A stretch of 64,000 nucleotides of DNA, taken from NCBI GenBank assembly GCA_016212275.1, contig JACRGR010000026.1:1-64000 (forward strand), given 5' to 3'. The translations under genes and the position numbers were made by a program. The notes beneath the pieces were generated by a model that worked only from the letters and a program-made list of their open reading frames with translations, did no database searches and was not told the DNA's origin. Source of the DNA: Nitrospinota bacterium. GTDB lineage: Bacteria; Nitrospinota_A; UBA7883; JACRGQ01. The first letter of the stretch is position 1; every line of letters starts with the position of its first letter. This document shows, in pieces, positions 45,695-55,234 of the stretch.

Positions 45695-46762
45695 TCACCA
45701 CCCCCGCAAATATTCCATCAATGGTTGAGCGGTCTTTTCCCACTTAAATTCTTTCATCGCCCGCTCTTTCCCGGACGCCCCCATTTTCTCACGCAATTGA
45801 CCATCGCGCAGAAGGGAAACGATGGCTTCCGCCAGTTCCGTTTCATCCCTCACCAGCAGTCCGTCCACGCCGTTGCGCACCACTTCCGGCGCCGCGGTTG
45901 AATCCAATGCCACCACCGGCTTTCCCGCCGCCATCGCCTCCAGAAACACCAGCCCGAACGTCTCGTGCCTGCTCGGCAAACAAAACAGGTCGCACCCCGC
46001 ATACAGCGCCGCCAGTTTCAGGCGCGAGGTGACATCCCCTTCAAACCGGACACTTTTTCCAATTCCCAACTCTTTCGCCATTGAATTAAGCCGCGCAAAT
46101 TCCAGCCCGCCCCCCGCTATCATCAGAACAGCCTCCGGCACCTTCTCCAAAACCCCCGGCCAAGCGCGCAGGAGCATATCCACCCCTTTCCGCCGGTAGA
46201 GCCGCGCCACGCACAGCACCGTGGGCGGACGCTTCGCATCCACAATGGCGTTTTTCACCAGCGCGGACCACTCGTCAAAAAAAATGCCGTTCGGCATGAC
46301 TTCCGCCTTCGCGGATGCAATGCCGTACAGCGCGCACACCCTTTGCGCCGCGAACCGGCTCGGCACGAATATCCGCCGGGCCTTACGCGCCGCTTTTCCC
46401 TCCAACGCCGCCATAAGCCGCACCGCCTGTTTTACCGCGCCGGTTTCAAACTGGATGATGTCCCCCGCCACCCCCTGATTGATGGAGACGAATGGGACAT
46501 GCGGCGGAAACGTGAATCCGTCGAAATCGAACGAAACCACCGGCCCCGTGGTGGAAGCAATGCGCCGCGCAATGCGGTAATTGAACCAGACGCGGCGAAC
46601 GCCGGTGGCAAGATACCCGCCCGAAGGATAATCCGCTTCGACAAGCTCCGCGGGAATCCCGCCGTGACTGATGATGCGCTGAAAGGCGCGCGCCACCTGC
46701 GCCACCCCGCTCCCTATGCCGCTATCCAGCGGCCACGAGGTGACGATCCTGCACGCGCCCAT
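45695..46762 (-). CDS. Glycosyltransferase family 4 protein
   Basis: A 355-residue GT-B fold enzyme using a nucleotide-sugar donor. The C-terminal half has FVPSRFAAQRV, VMPNGI, LCVARLYRRKGVDMLLRAW, CDLFCLPSRHETFGLVFLEAMA (E-x7-E motif) and GKPVVALDS. The acceptor is unknown; surface polysaccharide or glycolipid is likely. It is in an operon with the SDR gene. Confidence 0.92.
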   Translation of the reverse strand: MGACRIVTSWPLDSGIGSGVAQVARAFQRIISHGGIPAELVEADYPSGGYLATGVRRVWFNYRIARRIASTTGPVVSFDFDGFTFPPHVPFVSINQGVAGDIIQFETGAVKQAVRLMAALEGKAARKARRIFVPSRFAAQRVCALYGIASAKAEVMPNGIFFDEWSALVKNAIVDAKRPPTVLCVARLYRRKGVDMLLRAWPGVLEKVPEAVLMIAGGGLEFARLNSMAKELGIGKSVRFEGDVTSRLKLAALYAGCDLFCLPSRHETFGLVFLEAMAAGKPVVALDSTAAPEVVRNGVDGLLVRDETELAEAIVSLLRDGQLREKMGASGKERAMKEFKWEKTAQPLMEYLRGW

Positions 46763-46780
46763 TGCGTATCGGGGGGAGCG

Positions 46781-47320
46781 CTAGTTCTTCTTCATCAGGC
46801 CGGTGAAGTAATCTATGATCAGCGGGTCGGTCCACTCCCGCCCGCCCAGCGCCTGCGCCACCACCACGCCGCGCGGATTGATGATGAACGTGGAGGGGAG
46901 CGAGTACACGCCGAACTTTTGCGATGCCTCGCTTTCGGGGTCGTGGAACACTTCGAAGGTGATCCCCTTTTTCTTCACGAAATCCGCTACCCGCGTGGCG
47001 TCGCCGTGATCCAGCGAGACCGCCAGCATGGTCATGTTCTTATCTTTGAATTTTTTGTGGAACGATTCCATCGAAGGCATTTCCTGAAGGCAAGGGACGC
47101 ACCAGGTGGCCCAAAAATTCAAAAAGACCCACTTCCCCCGGTAGTCGCTCAGCTTCACATCGCCACCGCCGAGCTTGTGGAGGATCAGTTCCGGAGCCAT
47201 CTCATTGGAGGCGGCTTCCACCGTCGACTCCGGGTACGCGGCGATCCCGGCCAAGTACCCCACCGCCAGGACGGCGGCATACAAAAAGAGGCGCCGGGTA
47301 TTTCTACCGAATCTGCTCAA
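46781..47320 (-). CDS. TlpA/ResA-like thioredoxin, membrane-anchored
   Basis: A 179-residue protein with an N-terminal anchor ([18 protein letters not shown]) and a periplasmic thioredoxin domain: [17 protein letters not shown] is the CxxC active site and [11 protein letters not shown] contains the cis-Pro. It reduces disulfides, for example in cytochrome c maturation. It overlaps the NifU-like gene by four bases. Confidence 0.93.
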   Translation of the reverse strand: MSRFGRNTRRLFLYAAVLAVGYLAGIAAYPESTVEAASNEMAPELILHKLGGGDVKLSDYRGKWVFLNFWATWCVPCLQEMPSMESFHKKFKDKNMTMLAVSLDHGDATRVADFVKKKGITFEVFHDPESEASQKFGVYSLPSTFIINPRGVVVAQALGGREWTDPLIIDYFTGLMKKN

Positions 47321-47538
47321 AATACCTGTTCCACTTCCTTCACGCCGGGGACCTTTTCCTTGAGTATCCGCTCGATGCCCAGCTTAAGGGTGTAGGTGGA
47401 GCTGGGGCATGCGCCGCACGCGCCCATCAGGCGCACTGCCACAACGCCGTCCTGCACGTCCACCAGTTCCACGTCGCCGCCATCGGCGTTAAGCGCGGGG
47501 CGGATGGTTTCCAAAACCGCTTCAATCTGCTCTTTCAT
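47317..47538 (-). CDS. NifU C-terminal-domain iron-sulfur scaffold protein
   Basis: A 73-residue stand-alone NifU/Nfu domain: [13 protein letters not shown] and [13 protein letters not shown] with the cluster-binding CxxC. It would carry or transfer Fe-S clusters. CAAGGAGAA precedes the ATG. Coupled with the TlpA-like gene. Confidence 0.92.
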   Translation of the reverse strand: MKEQIEAVLETIRPALNADGGDVELVDVQDGVVAVRLMGACGACPSSTYTLKLGIERILKEKVPGVKEVEQVF

Positions 47539-47673
47539 TCCGTTCTCCTTGAATAATCCAAATCTCTCTTTTCAGTGTAACTTTACCTTTTGCATTTATC
47601 AAGAATAAGTGATGTTGGGGCAGAAGTGCGTTAACCGCAACCCCTTGAACATCAATATATTCATTCATTGAAA

Positions 47674-48327
47674 TTATTGTAATAAGCTGGCGATTCCCGC
47701 CATGCGCTTGAACTCCTCCACCCCGGCCTCTTCCACGATGCGCCCCAGCCTCGCCTTTTCATCCCGCGTTTCCAAAAAGGCGATCACGCGCCCGATAACC
47801 TCCAAAACGCCATCCATCGTGGACACAATTCCCAGGCTTTTCGCGATCCTCGGCTCCAGCCCGGCGCTCCCGCCAGCCAGCAGTTCATACCCTTTCGGGT
47901 GGCCGATGATGCCAATATCCTTCGTGGCCGGTTCACTGCACGAGCGCTGGCACCCCGCCACGCCGATCATCATCTTGCGCGGCAGGGGGGTGTCCTTGAA
48001 CCGCTCGTCGATCTTCTTTGCCAACGCCACCACCGGTTGCTGATAACGGCGGCAAAAGACCTCGGCGGAACAGGTGCGCACGGGCCGCACCGCGCTGGCC
48101 TTGAAACTGTTGGCGTGCCAACGCCCGTTTTCCCGCACCGATTCCGGGAGGTCCGGCACGTCCCACACGAACACCATCTCGCCGGTGAGCTTGACGGTTT
48201 TCGCCCCCGCGGCGCGCATCTCGTCCAGCAAATGCACCAGTTCGTCCGCCGTGATCGCCCCGGCGGGCAGGTAGGGGCAAAAGGTGGCGGGGCGCGGCTT
48301 TTTCATCGGCATCGCACTAGTATCCAT
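47674..48327 (-). CDS. Small siroheme-type nitrite/sulfite reductase-like ferredoxin-domain protein
   Basis: A 217-residue protein containing one ferredoxin-like half-domain and one 4Fe-4S domain of the nitrite/sulfite reductase family. The cluster cysteines appear as TCSAEVFC (C-x5-C) and GVAGCQRSCSEP (C-x3-C). Full-length siroheme reductases have two such halves, so this single-unit form is closer to the short proteins seen near dissimilatory pathways. Substrate is not evident and no siroheme genes are adjacent. ATG 48327 lies seven bases after TACACT with no ribosome binding site. Confidence 0.8.
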   Translation of the reverse strand: MDTSAMPMKKPRPATFCPYLPAGAITADELVHLLDEMRAAGAKTVKLTGEMVFVWDVPDLPESVRENGRWHANSFKASAVRPVRTCSAEVFCRRYQQPVVALAKKIDERFKDTPLPRKMMIGVAGCQRSCSEPATKDIGIIGHPKGYELLAGGSAGLEPRIAKSLGIVSTMDGVLEVIGRVIAFLETRDEKARLGRIVEEAGVEEFKRMAGIASLLQ

Positions 48328-48334
48328 AAATCGC

Positions 48335-48340
48335 AGTGTA
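48335..48340 (-). promoter_or_regulatory. -10 element of the reductase-like gene (leaderless configuration)
   Basis: TACACT on the minus strand, seven bases (GCGATTT), then ATG. Confidence 0.45.
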
Positions 48341-48377
48341 AAGCCACTTCTTTTGCGCGGATATGATTTTCGTCATC

Positions 48378-48386
48378 TGCTATACT
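48378..48386 (+). promoter_or_regulatory. Extended -10 of purD
   Basis: TGC-TATACT, ten bases before the purD ATG at 48396; no Shine-Dalgarno. The transcript leader would be at most a few bases long. Confidence 0.5.
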
Positions 48387-48395
48387 TCCTCCAAT

Positions 48396-49661
48396 ATGAA
48401 AGTGCTACTGGTCGGCGGCGGCGGGCGCGAGCACGCCATCGCCTGGAAACTGGCGCAAAGCCCTCGGATAACAAAGCTTTACTGCGCCCCCGGCAACGCC
48501 GGGATAGCGGACGTGGCGGAGATCGTGCCTATCACCGCGGACGACATTCACGCGCTCCTTGCCTTTGCGCAAAAGGAGAACATCGGCTTCACCGTGGTGG
48601 GACCGGAAGCCCCGCTGGTCAAAGGGATCGTGGACCTGTTCACCCAAAACGGCCTCCGCATTTTCGGCCCCACCGCCGCCGCCGCGCGACTGGAAGGGAG
48701 CAAGGTCTTCATGAAGGAAATGCTGGTGAAGGCGAACATCCCCACCGCCCATTACCGCACGTTTTCGGATGCACAGTCCGCGATGGACTACCTCGGCACG
48801 GCGCAATTCCCTCTCGTGATAAAGGCGGATGGCCTTGCGGCGGGCAAAGGGGTACTGGTGACGGCGGATCCGAAAGAGGCCGGGGAATTCATTGCCGGAA
48901 CCATGTCGGAAAAAATGTTCGGCGCGTCCGGCGACAAAATTATTATTGAGCAATTCCTCGACGGCGAGGAGGCATCATATATCGTCGTTGCCGACGGCGC
49001 CAACTTCGTGCCGATGGCAACCGCGCAGGACCATAAGCGCGCCTTTGATGGCGACAAGGGGCCGAACACGGGCGGCATGGGAGCATATTCCCCCGCGCCG
49101 GTCGTTACGCCGGAGGTGGACGAAAAAGTGAGAACACGGATCATCGCCCCGCTCCTTGAAACAATGCAAAGAGAGGGATGCCCGTTCCGCGGCTTCCTCT
49201 ACGCCGGGCTGATGATCGAAAAAGGCGAGCCTTACGTCCTGGAATTCAACGTGCGCCTGGGAGACCCCGAAGCGCAACCGCTACTGTTCCGTTACGAAAG
49301 CGACCTTTTGGACCTGCTGGAAGCCAGTGCCAACGGTAACGTGGAAAAGATCGCACCGCGCTGGAGCGAGGGAGCGTCGGTCTGCGTGGTCATCGCATCG
49401 GGCGGTTACCCCGGCGATTTCAAAAAAGGATTTCCCATCGAGGGGCTTTCCTCTTGCGGCAACGATGCGGTGGTGTTCCACGCCGGGACAAAGAGGGAAG
49501 GCGGAAAGGTACTTACCACTGGCGGGCGCGTTTTAGGAGTGACCGCCAACGCGCCCACGGTGGCCGAGGCGGTGAAAAAGGCGTATGAGTGCGCCGGAAA
49601 AATAAAGTTCGAGGGAATGTTTTACCGCAAAGACATCGCCCGCCGCGCGATTGAGCGCTAA
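48396..49661 (+). CDS. purD: Phosphoribosylamine--glycine ligase
   Basis: A 421-residue ATP-grasp enzyme that makes glycinamide ribonucleotide in purine synthesis. Visible are VLLVGGGGREHAIAWKL, YCAPGNAGIA, PEAPLVKGI, KADGLAAGKGVLVT, the GEEASYIVVADG loop, DHKRAFDGDKGPNTGGMGAY and EFNVRLGDPEAQ. Normal length. ATG 48396 is chosen over an earlier in-frame ATG because the promoter overlaps the latter. Confidence 0.97.
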   Translation: MKVLLVGGGGREHAIAWKLAQSPRITKLYCAPGNAGIADVAEIVPITADDIHALLAFAQKENIGFTVVGPEAPLVKGIVDLFTQNGLRIFGPTAAAARLEGSKVFMKEMLVKANIPTAHYRTFSDAQSAMDYLGTAQFPLVIKADGLAAGKGVLVTADPKEAGEFIAGTMSEKMFGASGDKIIIEQFLDGEEASYIVVADGANFVPMATAQDHKRAFDGDKGPNTGGMGAYSPAPVVTPEVDEKVRTRIIAPLLETMQREGCPFRGFLYAGLMIEKGEPYVLEFNVRLGDPEAQPLLFRYESDLLDLLEASANGNVEKIAPRWSEGASVCVVIASGGYPGDFKKGFPIEGLSSCGNDAVVFHAGTKREGGKVLTTGGRVLGVTANAPTVAEAVKKAYECAGKIKFEGMFYRKDIARRAIER

Positions 49662-49682
49662 CCGTCCCCTTGCCCGCGAATC

Positions 49683-49718
49683 CAAAAAACGGGCTGGCCC
49701 GCCCGATGGCCGGCCCGT
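49683..49718 (-). terminator. Rho-independent terminator of the PEGA/FN3 gene
   Basis: Strong stem ACGGGC ... GCCCGT with inner GGCC/GGCC (49689-49718), followed on the minus strand by TTTTTTGG. It also separates the convergent purD gene. Confidence 0.8.
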
Positions 49719-49725
49719 CCATGAC

Positions 49726-52700
49726 TTATTGTTGCTGTTTCTCTTCCTTGGGGGTTTTCACGTCAACGCTCGGCGAGGGCTTGCTCTCAAGCCCGGTAGC
49801 GTCCACCGCCGTCACATAGAAGGTAAACGACTTGTCCGGCTTCACGTCTTTCGTGATCTCCACCGAATCGCCATCCGATGAGCCGACCAGCGACGCGGAG
49901 AAAAACGACTTCGCGTACACATTATATTTCACCACATCCGACGTGGGGGATTTCGCCCACGAGAGTTTTATTACGGTCTGCGTCGCCTCGGCTGTCGGCG
50001 CGCCAGGCGCCCCCGGGAGCGGCTTGGTGGCAATGCTCACCGTTTCGGTCTGCGGGCTTTCCAGCCCGTCGGCATCCACCGCGCTGATCCGGTAGTAATA
50101 GGCCTTGCCGTCCTCCAGCTTCAGGTCGTTGTGCGAAATCCCCTTCACTTTCGCAACATCGTCAAACCCCTTGTCCGCCTTTTCGCTCCGCCACACCACA
50201 TACTCCTTTATGTCGCTTTCGGGGTTGGCCTGCCACGAAAGGTGGGTCTGCTTCACCTCGCCGCTGGCGGCGGAAAGGCCTGACGGTTTCACGGGGGCCG
50301 GCTTGGTGCTCCCTTCGGCCACGCCGCTTAAAGGGCTTTTCACGTCCACGATGTTATAGGACGCCACTTTGTAGTAGTAGGTCTTGCCGTCCGCCAGCTT
50401 CGACTTGTCGGAATATTCCGTTTTTTCTTTCGCCCCTTGTTTCCTGATGGAAACGAACTTCTCGCCGTCGTCGCTCCGGAATATCTCGTACCCCGCTATT
50501 TCCTCGCGGGCCACCGGGGACCACTTCAACGGCACCTCGCGGAACTTGCCGGAACCGGCGGTAAGCGATTCGGGCGCGGGGGGCGGACCGAAGGTGGTGC
50601 CCTGCGCCGCTTCGGAAGGATCGCTTTCCACGTTCCCTTTCAGGTACGCCGTCACATAGTATTCATAGGTAATGGCATCCCCCAAGTCGCGCCCGCCATC
50701 GGTTAACTTTGTTTCAGTCGGCTTGCCCGCCGTCCCCACCTTCTTGGCTTCTTTATCGCCCGGGGCCTTGCGGTACACGATATACCCTTCCATGTCCTTC
50801 TCCGGGCTTTGCGTCCACGTCAGGCCGATGCTCCGCACATATTCCTTGGCAACTTTCAGGCCCGTGGGCGGCTTTGGTTTCTCGCGCGTGGCCGCCTCTT
50901 CAACGCCGGAAGGCTTGCCCGCTTTGCCCACCTTGTTGAACGCGAGGACGCGGAAATAATATTTTTTGCCGTCCTCCAGCGGGACGTCCTTGGAATATTT
51001 CAGCGCCGCCTGCGTATCGTCGCCCTTGGTCCGCAACGTCTCCGTGAATGCGCCTTCCGGCGTTTCGGCGCGCTCGATGATATGCCCGGTGGCATCGGCA
51101 TCCGTGTTTTTCGCCCACGAGAAGGTGATCTGCCGGATCTCGCCGGAAGAGGCCTTGAAGCCCGACGGCGCCGAAGGGCCGCCCCGGGTGGTGGCGGAGG
51201 CCGGAAGCGATTTTTCTCCCTCCACCTTGTTATCACCTATCGCGGCGATAGCGTAGAAATACGCCGTTTCGTCGTTCAGCGCCTTAATATCGTTATCCAC
51301 GAAGGTCGTCGTCGCTCCGCCTTGCACATCCTTCACCTTCGTCCACGGCCCTTGCGGGGCCAGACCGCGGTAAACGGCGTAACCGGCGGTCTCCGGTTCC
51401 GGGCTTTGAACCCATGAAAGCTCGATCTCGCGCACCCGCTTGCTGGATGCGGAAAGGCCGGTGGCCTTGCCCAAGTGCAGGCGCACGAATTGCTTTGCCT
51501 CCACTTTCGATTTTTCGTCCTCTTTCACGATCATGGCGGCGGAACTGCGCGCCGACGGGGAGGTCACTTTTATTTTCCCGACCACCGACTGCCCGATATG
51601 CAATACCTCGCCGGTGGCGGGGTCGACATCGCGGTCCCCTTCGCTGAAAACGGTCAACACATCGTCCTTTTTCAGCCCTTGCATCGTTCCGAGGTTGATG
51701 GTCACTTCCGCCCCCGGCTTGCCGTCTTTCATCTTCCGTTCGAGGACCACTCCTTCCGAATACGGCTGGACCTTTACCGTGGCAACGCGATGCGGGGAAT
51801 CCGGTTTGCCGGAGTACCCCTTGTTGCCGGAAGAGTCGCTCACCTCGATGTAATACTCCACCGCGTCGGCTTTGGCCAGGACATCGGAGGAGATGCCGTA
51901 GATGAACGTCCCCGGCTCTCCGGCGGTCATCGGTTCGGTGAGAAACTCGGCGTCTCCCAGTTTGCGGAAAGCGATCTCGGCCCCGCCAAGTTCGCCGCTG
52001 TTGTCCTTCGCTTTTGCCTTTACCGTCAGCACCGAAGCATCACTGATATTTTTTAGAGGCTCGTGAAACACCTTGGGCGGCTCGCGGTCCGGCGGAATGA
52101 TCTTCACCTCAAAGGGGTCTTCCGGGCCACGGTCGCTGGAGGTATTGCCGGAGAAATCCTCCGCCGCGATGTAATACTGCAGTGTTTCTCCTTTCAGCAT
52201 TCCGCTGGTGGCCACCGCCTCGTATACCCCCTCCTCCACTTTCATTGCCGGAATTTTCGTGAATTCGATGGCGCCGGGTTGGGCGCGAAAATAAATCGCC
52301 ACTTCCTTCACCCCTCCGTTGTCCCGCACTCCGGTGCGTACCGCATAAGAGCTCCCTTCGCGCGCCGACCCCCCTTTTGAATGGAGGATCTGCGGGGGCA
52401 CCTTGTCTTCCACCACCAGTTCCACGGTGATCTGTGCCATGTCGGCCCCGGGAACGACGATCTTCTGCTCGTTGTCGGGGTATCCCTGTTTGGCCACTTT
52501 GAGGGCGTGCTCGCCCGCCAATAGTTTATCGACCGTTAGCGGGGTGGTGCCCCGTATCTGTCCGTCAATATAGACTTTCGCCTCGGAGGGCACGGACGAA
52601 ACCGCTACGGCGCCATATACCATCGCCTTGCGCTTATGGTACAGTTTCAGCGCGCCGGAGGAATATTTCTGTTCGTTTACATCCAGGTCGTACTGCAATT

Positions 52701-53055
52701 TGATGGATTGGGAAAAATCCTCTTCCGCCTGCTTGGAATTCCCCAGTGAAAAATTGACGGCCCCCAGGAGGAAATAGGCCTTCGCTTTTTCCGCATCATC
52801 CGTTAACGAGGAAAACGTCTCGCCTACCAGCGTCTTCGCCTCTTCCGCCTTCCCGCCCTCCAAGAGGTCTTCCGCGGCGGCTAGTTTTTCCGGGATCGTC
52901 AGCGGTTTGGGGGGGAGCTTAGGCGCCACCGGGGCGGGTTGTTCCACCGGGGTTGCGGGCGGCTCCTGAGCAGGAGGTGTTTCCGGCGCGGTTTCGGCAA
53001 AAGCGGATACGCAAAACGCGAAAAAAGCGATACAAGCAAGTTTCTTCACCACCAA
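49726..53055 (-). CDS. Exported TPR-PEGA-fibronectin type III protein (1109 aa)
   Basis: A large exported protein. The signal peptide is KLACIAFFAFCVSAFA. A short TPR-like region (residues ~55-140) precedes a PEGA domain (VPSEAKVYIDGQIRGTTPL), two Ig-like domains and a small beta-domain resembling FlgT-C (INLGTMQGLKKDDVLTVF). Six fibronectin type III repeats follow from about residue 545 to the end, each with the SWxxxP and YYYRV-type core. It probably sits in the periplasm or outer surface and binds wall or polymer. Start TTG 53055; GTG 53049 gives a more standard M-K-K signal peptide. It lies downstream of the chemoreceptor gene. Confidence 0.82.
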   Translation of the reverse strand: MVVKKLACIAFFAFCVSAFAETAPETPPAQEPPATPVEQPAPVAPKLPPKPLTIPEKLAAAEDLLEGGKAEEAKTLVGETFSSLTDDAEKAKAYFLLGAVNFSLGNSKQAEEDFSQSIKLQYDLDVNEQKYSSGALKLYHKRKAMVYGAVAVSSVPSEAKVYIDGQIRGTTPLTVDKLLAGEHALKVAKQGYPDNEQKIVVPGADMAQITVELVVEDKVPPQILHSKGGSAREGSSYAVRTGVRDNGGVKEVAIYFRAQPGAIEFTKIPAMKVEEGVYEAVATSGMLKGETLQYYIAAEDFSGNTSSDRGPEDPFEVKIIPPDREPPKVFHEPLKNISDASVLTVKAKAKDNSGELGGAEIAFRKLGDAEFLTEPMTAGEPGTFIYGISSDVLAKADAVEYYIEVSDSSGNKGYSGKPDSPHRVATVKVQPYSEGVVLERKMKDGKPGAEVTINLGTMQGLKKDDVLTVFSEGDRDVDPATGEVLHIGQSVVGKIKVTSPSARSSAAMIVKEDEKSKVEAKQFVRLHLGKATGLSASSKRVREIELSWVQSPEPETAGYAVYRGLAPQGPWTKVKDVQGGATTTFVDNDIKALNDETAYFYAIAAIGDNKVEGEKSLPASATTRGGPSAPSGFKASSGEIRQITFSWAKNTDADATGHIIERAETPEGAFTETLRTKGDDTQAALKYSKDVPLEDGKKYYFRVLAFNKVGKAGKPSGVEEAATREKPKPPTGLKVAKEYVRSIGLTWTQSPEKDMEGYIVYRKAPGDKEAKKVGTAGKPTETKLTDGGRDLGDAITYEYYVTAYLKGNVESDPSEAAQGTTFGPPPAPESLTAGSGKFREVPLKWSPVAREEIAGYEIFRSDDGEKFVSIRKQGAKEKTEYSDKSKLADGKTYYYKVASYNIVDVKSPLSGVAEGSTKPAPVKPSGLSAASGEVKQTHLSWQANPESDIKEYVVWRSEKADKGFDDVAKVKGISHNDLKLEDGKAYYYRISAVDADGLESPQTETVSIATKPLPGAPGAPTAEATQTVIKLSWAKSPTSDVVKYNVYAKSFFSASLVGSSDGDSVEITKDVKPDKSFTFYVTAVDATGLESKPSPSVDVKTPKEEKQQQ

Positions 53056-53160
53056 GGCTCCCTCTCCTCAAAATATACTGCTGTAAACGGATCCTAGCAC
53101 AAGCCATCCGCCTCCGGCAGTAAGGCTATTTCCGTTCGCCGGGGGATGACAAGATAAAAA

Positions 53161-54843
53161 CTACACCTTGAAGTGGGCGATCTTCTCCGTGATCTGCACC
53201 GTCAGGCGCGACATCTCTTCCAAGCCGGCGGCGGCAAGTTCAGCGCCCTCGGTGGTGTTCTTCGCGATGTCGCTCACGCCCACCACTTTTTGCGAGATCT
53301 CATGCGTCACATGCGCCTGCTGTTCCACCGTTTGAGTGATCTGGGAGATGACCCCCGCGGCATTCTCGATCTTGTGGATGATCTCGTCGTACGAAAGCCC
53401 CGCCTGCTCCGAGAGCCGCAATCCCTTGCCCGCCAGCCCGTTGACGTTCTTGATCTGATTGATGGCTTCGCCCGTGTCCTTCTGTATGCTCTTGATGGTC
53501 GTGGCTATCTGCTTGGTGGCCGTCATGGTCCGTTCGGCCAGCTTACGCACTTCGTCCGCCACCACCGCGAACCCGCGCCCTTGTTCACCGGCGCGCGCGG
53601 CCTCTATGGCGGCGTTGAGCGCCAGCAGGTTCGTTTGGTCCGCGATGTCGTTGATCACCAGCACCACTTCGCCGATCTCGCTGGAACGCTTGCCCAGCGT
53701 GTTGATAACCTCGGCGGAAGTCTTGGCGGATTCATCTATGCGCCGCATTTCCTGAATCGTATTGAGGATGTCTCCCCGCCCGCTTGTGGCGGCCTGCAAA
53801 ACCTCGCCGGACGACTGGCCCGCCGCGTCGGTGTTCTGCTTCACCCCTTCCATGGAGGTGGAAAGCTCCTCGATAGCGGTGGCCATCTGCTCCGTCTGGG
53901 CGAGTTGGCGTTGCACGTCGCGCGAGAGGTCCGAGGCGAAGGTCTGCACCATTCCGGCGGAGGTTTTGATCATTTCCGATAACTGCTTTATTTCAACGGA
54001 CTGCCGGTTCAGGTTCACCACCATCGTATTGAAGTCGGTGGCCAGGTCCCCCAACTCGTCGTTGGAGTCCACGGGAATTGAGACCGTCAGGTCGCCTTCA
54101 GCGGTGCGCTTCACCCCGTCGCCGATCTTGCGAATGGGCGTGATGACGAACTTGCGGAGGATGAGTTGCATGACCGCCAGCACCACGATAACGGTGGCCG
54201 CGGAGAGAAGGAACATGTTCCGCGTGGTGCGGCCCACGTCCGCTTCCATCGCGGCGGTCGGCACCGAGAGCCGTATCACCGCCCGAACGGGATGGCTATC
54301 GTAGCCGTGGCAGGCGTTGCACTCCTCCAGCTTTTTGATGGGGGCGAACGTGGTCATCACCCGGTGGTTGTTGAGGGTTTCAAAAAAAGTGACCGGTTTT
54401 TGCTTATCAAGCGCCTCGTTGAATTTTTCCTTGTTAACCGGGAACAGGTTGAAACCCGGGAAATCCTCGGTCTTGGCGAATGTGGAGTCGGCGTGGGGAG
54501 TGAACGCGGTGGAATCGAGGTGCTGGTTCACATGGGCGATGGTCGAGTTGTCCGCGAACGCCTCGGTGCCGTCCTTGCGGAGCACCTGCACCGCGGTGAC
54601 CCCCTCCATCTTTTTGAGTCCCTTGATCCAGTCGAGCACGATCATCGCGTTTCCGGTGACCATCATATCCACGATGCTGGTGGTCATGGAATTCGCCAAC
54701 ATGATGGAGCGGGTCTCCATGTTCGCCTGGTAGTCGCTCTTGGTCACTCCGGTGACGACCACCGTAAGCACGCCCAAGCCAAGAAGAAGCGTGATAAGGA
54801 TGGCGATGGAAAGTTTCTTCCCCAGTGACCTGATTGAACCCAT
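53161..54843 (-). CDS. Methyl-accepting chemotaxis protein with a c-type heme motif
   Basis: A 560-residue chemoreceptor. TM1 is at residues ~11-33 and TM2 at ~214-236; HAMP follows ([21 protein letters not shown]), then a signalling domain with the hairpin tip [41 protein letters not shown] (abridged motif: residues [16 protein letters not shown]). The periplasmic sensor (residues ~34-213) has CNACH at residues 175-179, a covalent heme site, as in DUF3365/Tll0287-type heme sensors. It could sense redox state, oxygen, NO or CO. The two genes upstream encode an 80-aa protein and a di-iron oxygen-binding protein. Confidence 0.92.
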   Translation of the reverse strand: MGSIRSLGKKLSIAILITLLLGLGVLTVVVTGVTKSDYQANMETRSIMLANSMTTSIVDMMVTGNAMIVLDWIKGLKKMEGVTAVQVLRKDGTEAFADNSTIAHVNQHLDSTAFTPHADSTFAKTEDFPGFNLFPVNKEKFNEALDKQKPVTFFETLNNHRVMTTFAPIKKLEECNACHGYDSHPVRAVIRLSVPTAAMEADVGRTTRNMFLLSAATVIVVLAVMQLILRKFVITPIRKIGDGVKRTAEGDLTVSIPVDSNDELGDLATDFNTMVVNLNRQSVEIKQLSEMIKTSAGMVQTFASDLSRDVQRQLAQTEQMATAIEELSTSMEGVKQNTDAAGQSSGEVLQAATSGRGDILNTIQEMRRIDESAKTSAEVINTLGKRSSEIGEVVLVINDIADQTNLLALNAAIEAARAGEQGRGFAVVADEVRKLAERTMTATKQIATTIKSIQKDTGEAINQIKNVNGLAGKGLRLSEQAGLSYDEIIHKIENAAGVISQITQTVEQQAHVTHEISQKVVGVSDIAKNTTEGAELAAAGLEEMSRLTVQITEKIAHFKV

Positions 54844-54941
54844 CGTTTAGTTGTGTTCTCGCGCCCGCCGTGCTGGCGGCGACGCGGAATATCCCCCTTC
54901 AATTACCGTAACGCAATCCCGGGCAACAGCTTTGTCAAAAT

Positions 54942-54968
54942 GCGGCGGCACCCCCAGGTTGCCGCCGC
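54942..54968 (-). terminator. Hairpin between the 80-aa gene and the chemoreceptor gene
   Basis: Nine-bp stem GCGGCGGCA/TGCCGCCGC with a nine-base loop, followed on the minus strand by ATTTTG. It may attenuate rather than stop transcription into the chemoreceptor gene. Confidence 0.5.
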
Positions 54969-54990
54969 ACGGCACAATCACGCTGTTGCC

Positions 54991-55233
54991 TTATATCGTC
55001 AGACCCGCCTTGCGGACGATCTGCTTGGCGCTGATCTTCACCACCGCCATTTCGGAAAGGTTGTCCATCAACGATTTCAGGGCGGCCAGTGGATCGCCGT
55101 TAACGCTGGCGACCTTCCCGTTCCCGTCGACGTTGATGCCGGATTTCTGGAAAATGCCCTTGATCCGGTCCTTTTCGAGGCTCAGCTTTTGGGCCGTATC
55201 CAGTATCTCTTCAATAACCGCTTTCGGATTCAT
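54991..55233 (-). CDS. Small conserved-looking protein (80 aa) coupled to the di-iron protein
   Basis: Not assigned to a family. MNPKAVIEEILDTAQKLSLE is helical; a middle VDGNGKVASVNGDPLAAL is followed by a helix and basic end (VVKISAKQIVRKAGLTI). The start has GGAGGGAGAG. It begins two bases after the di-iron protein stop, so both are translated from one message, and it precedes the chemoreceptor gene. Confidence 0.72.
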   Translation of the reverse strand: MNPKAVIEEILDTAQKLSLEKDRIKGIFQKSGINVDGNGKVASVNGDPLAALKSLMDNLSEMAVVKISAKQIVRKAGLTI

Positions 55234-55234
55234 C

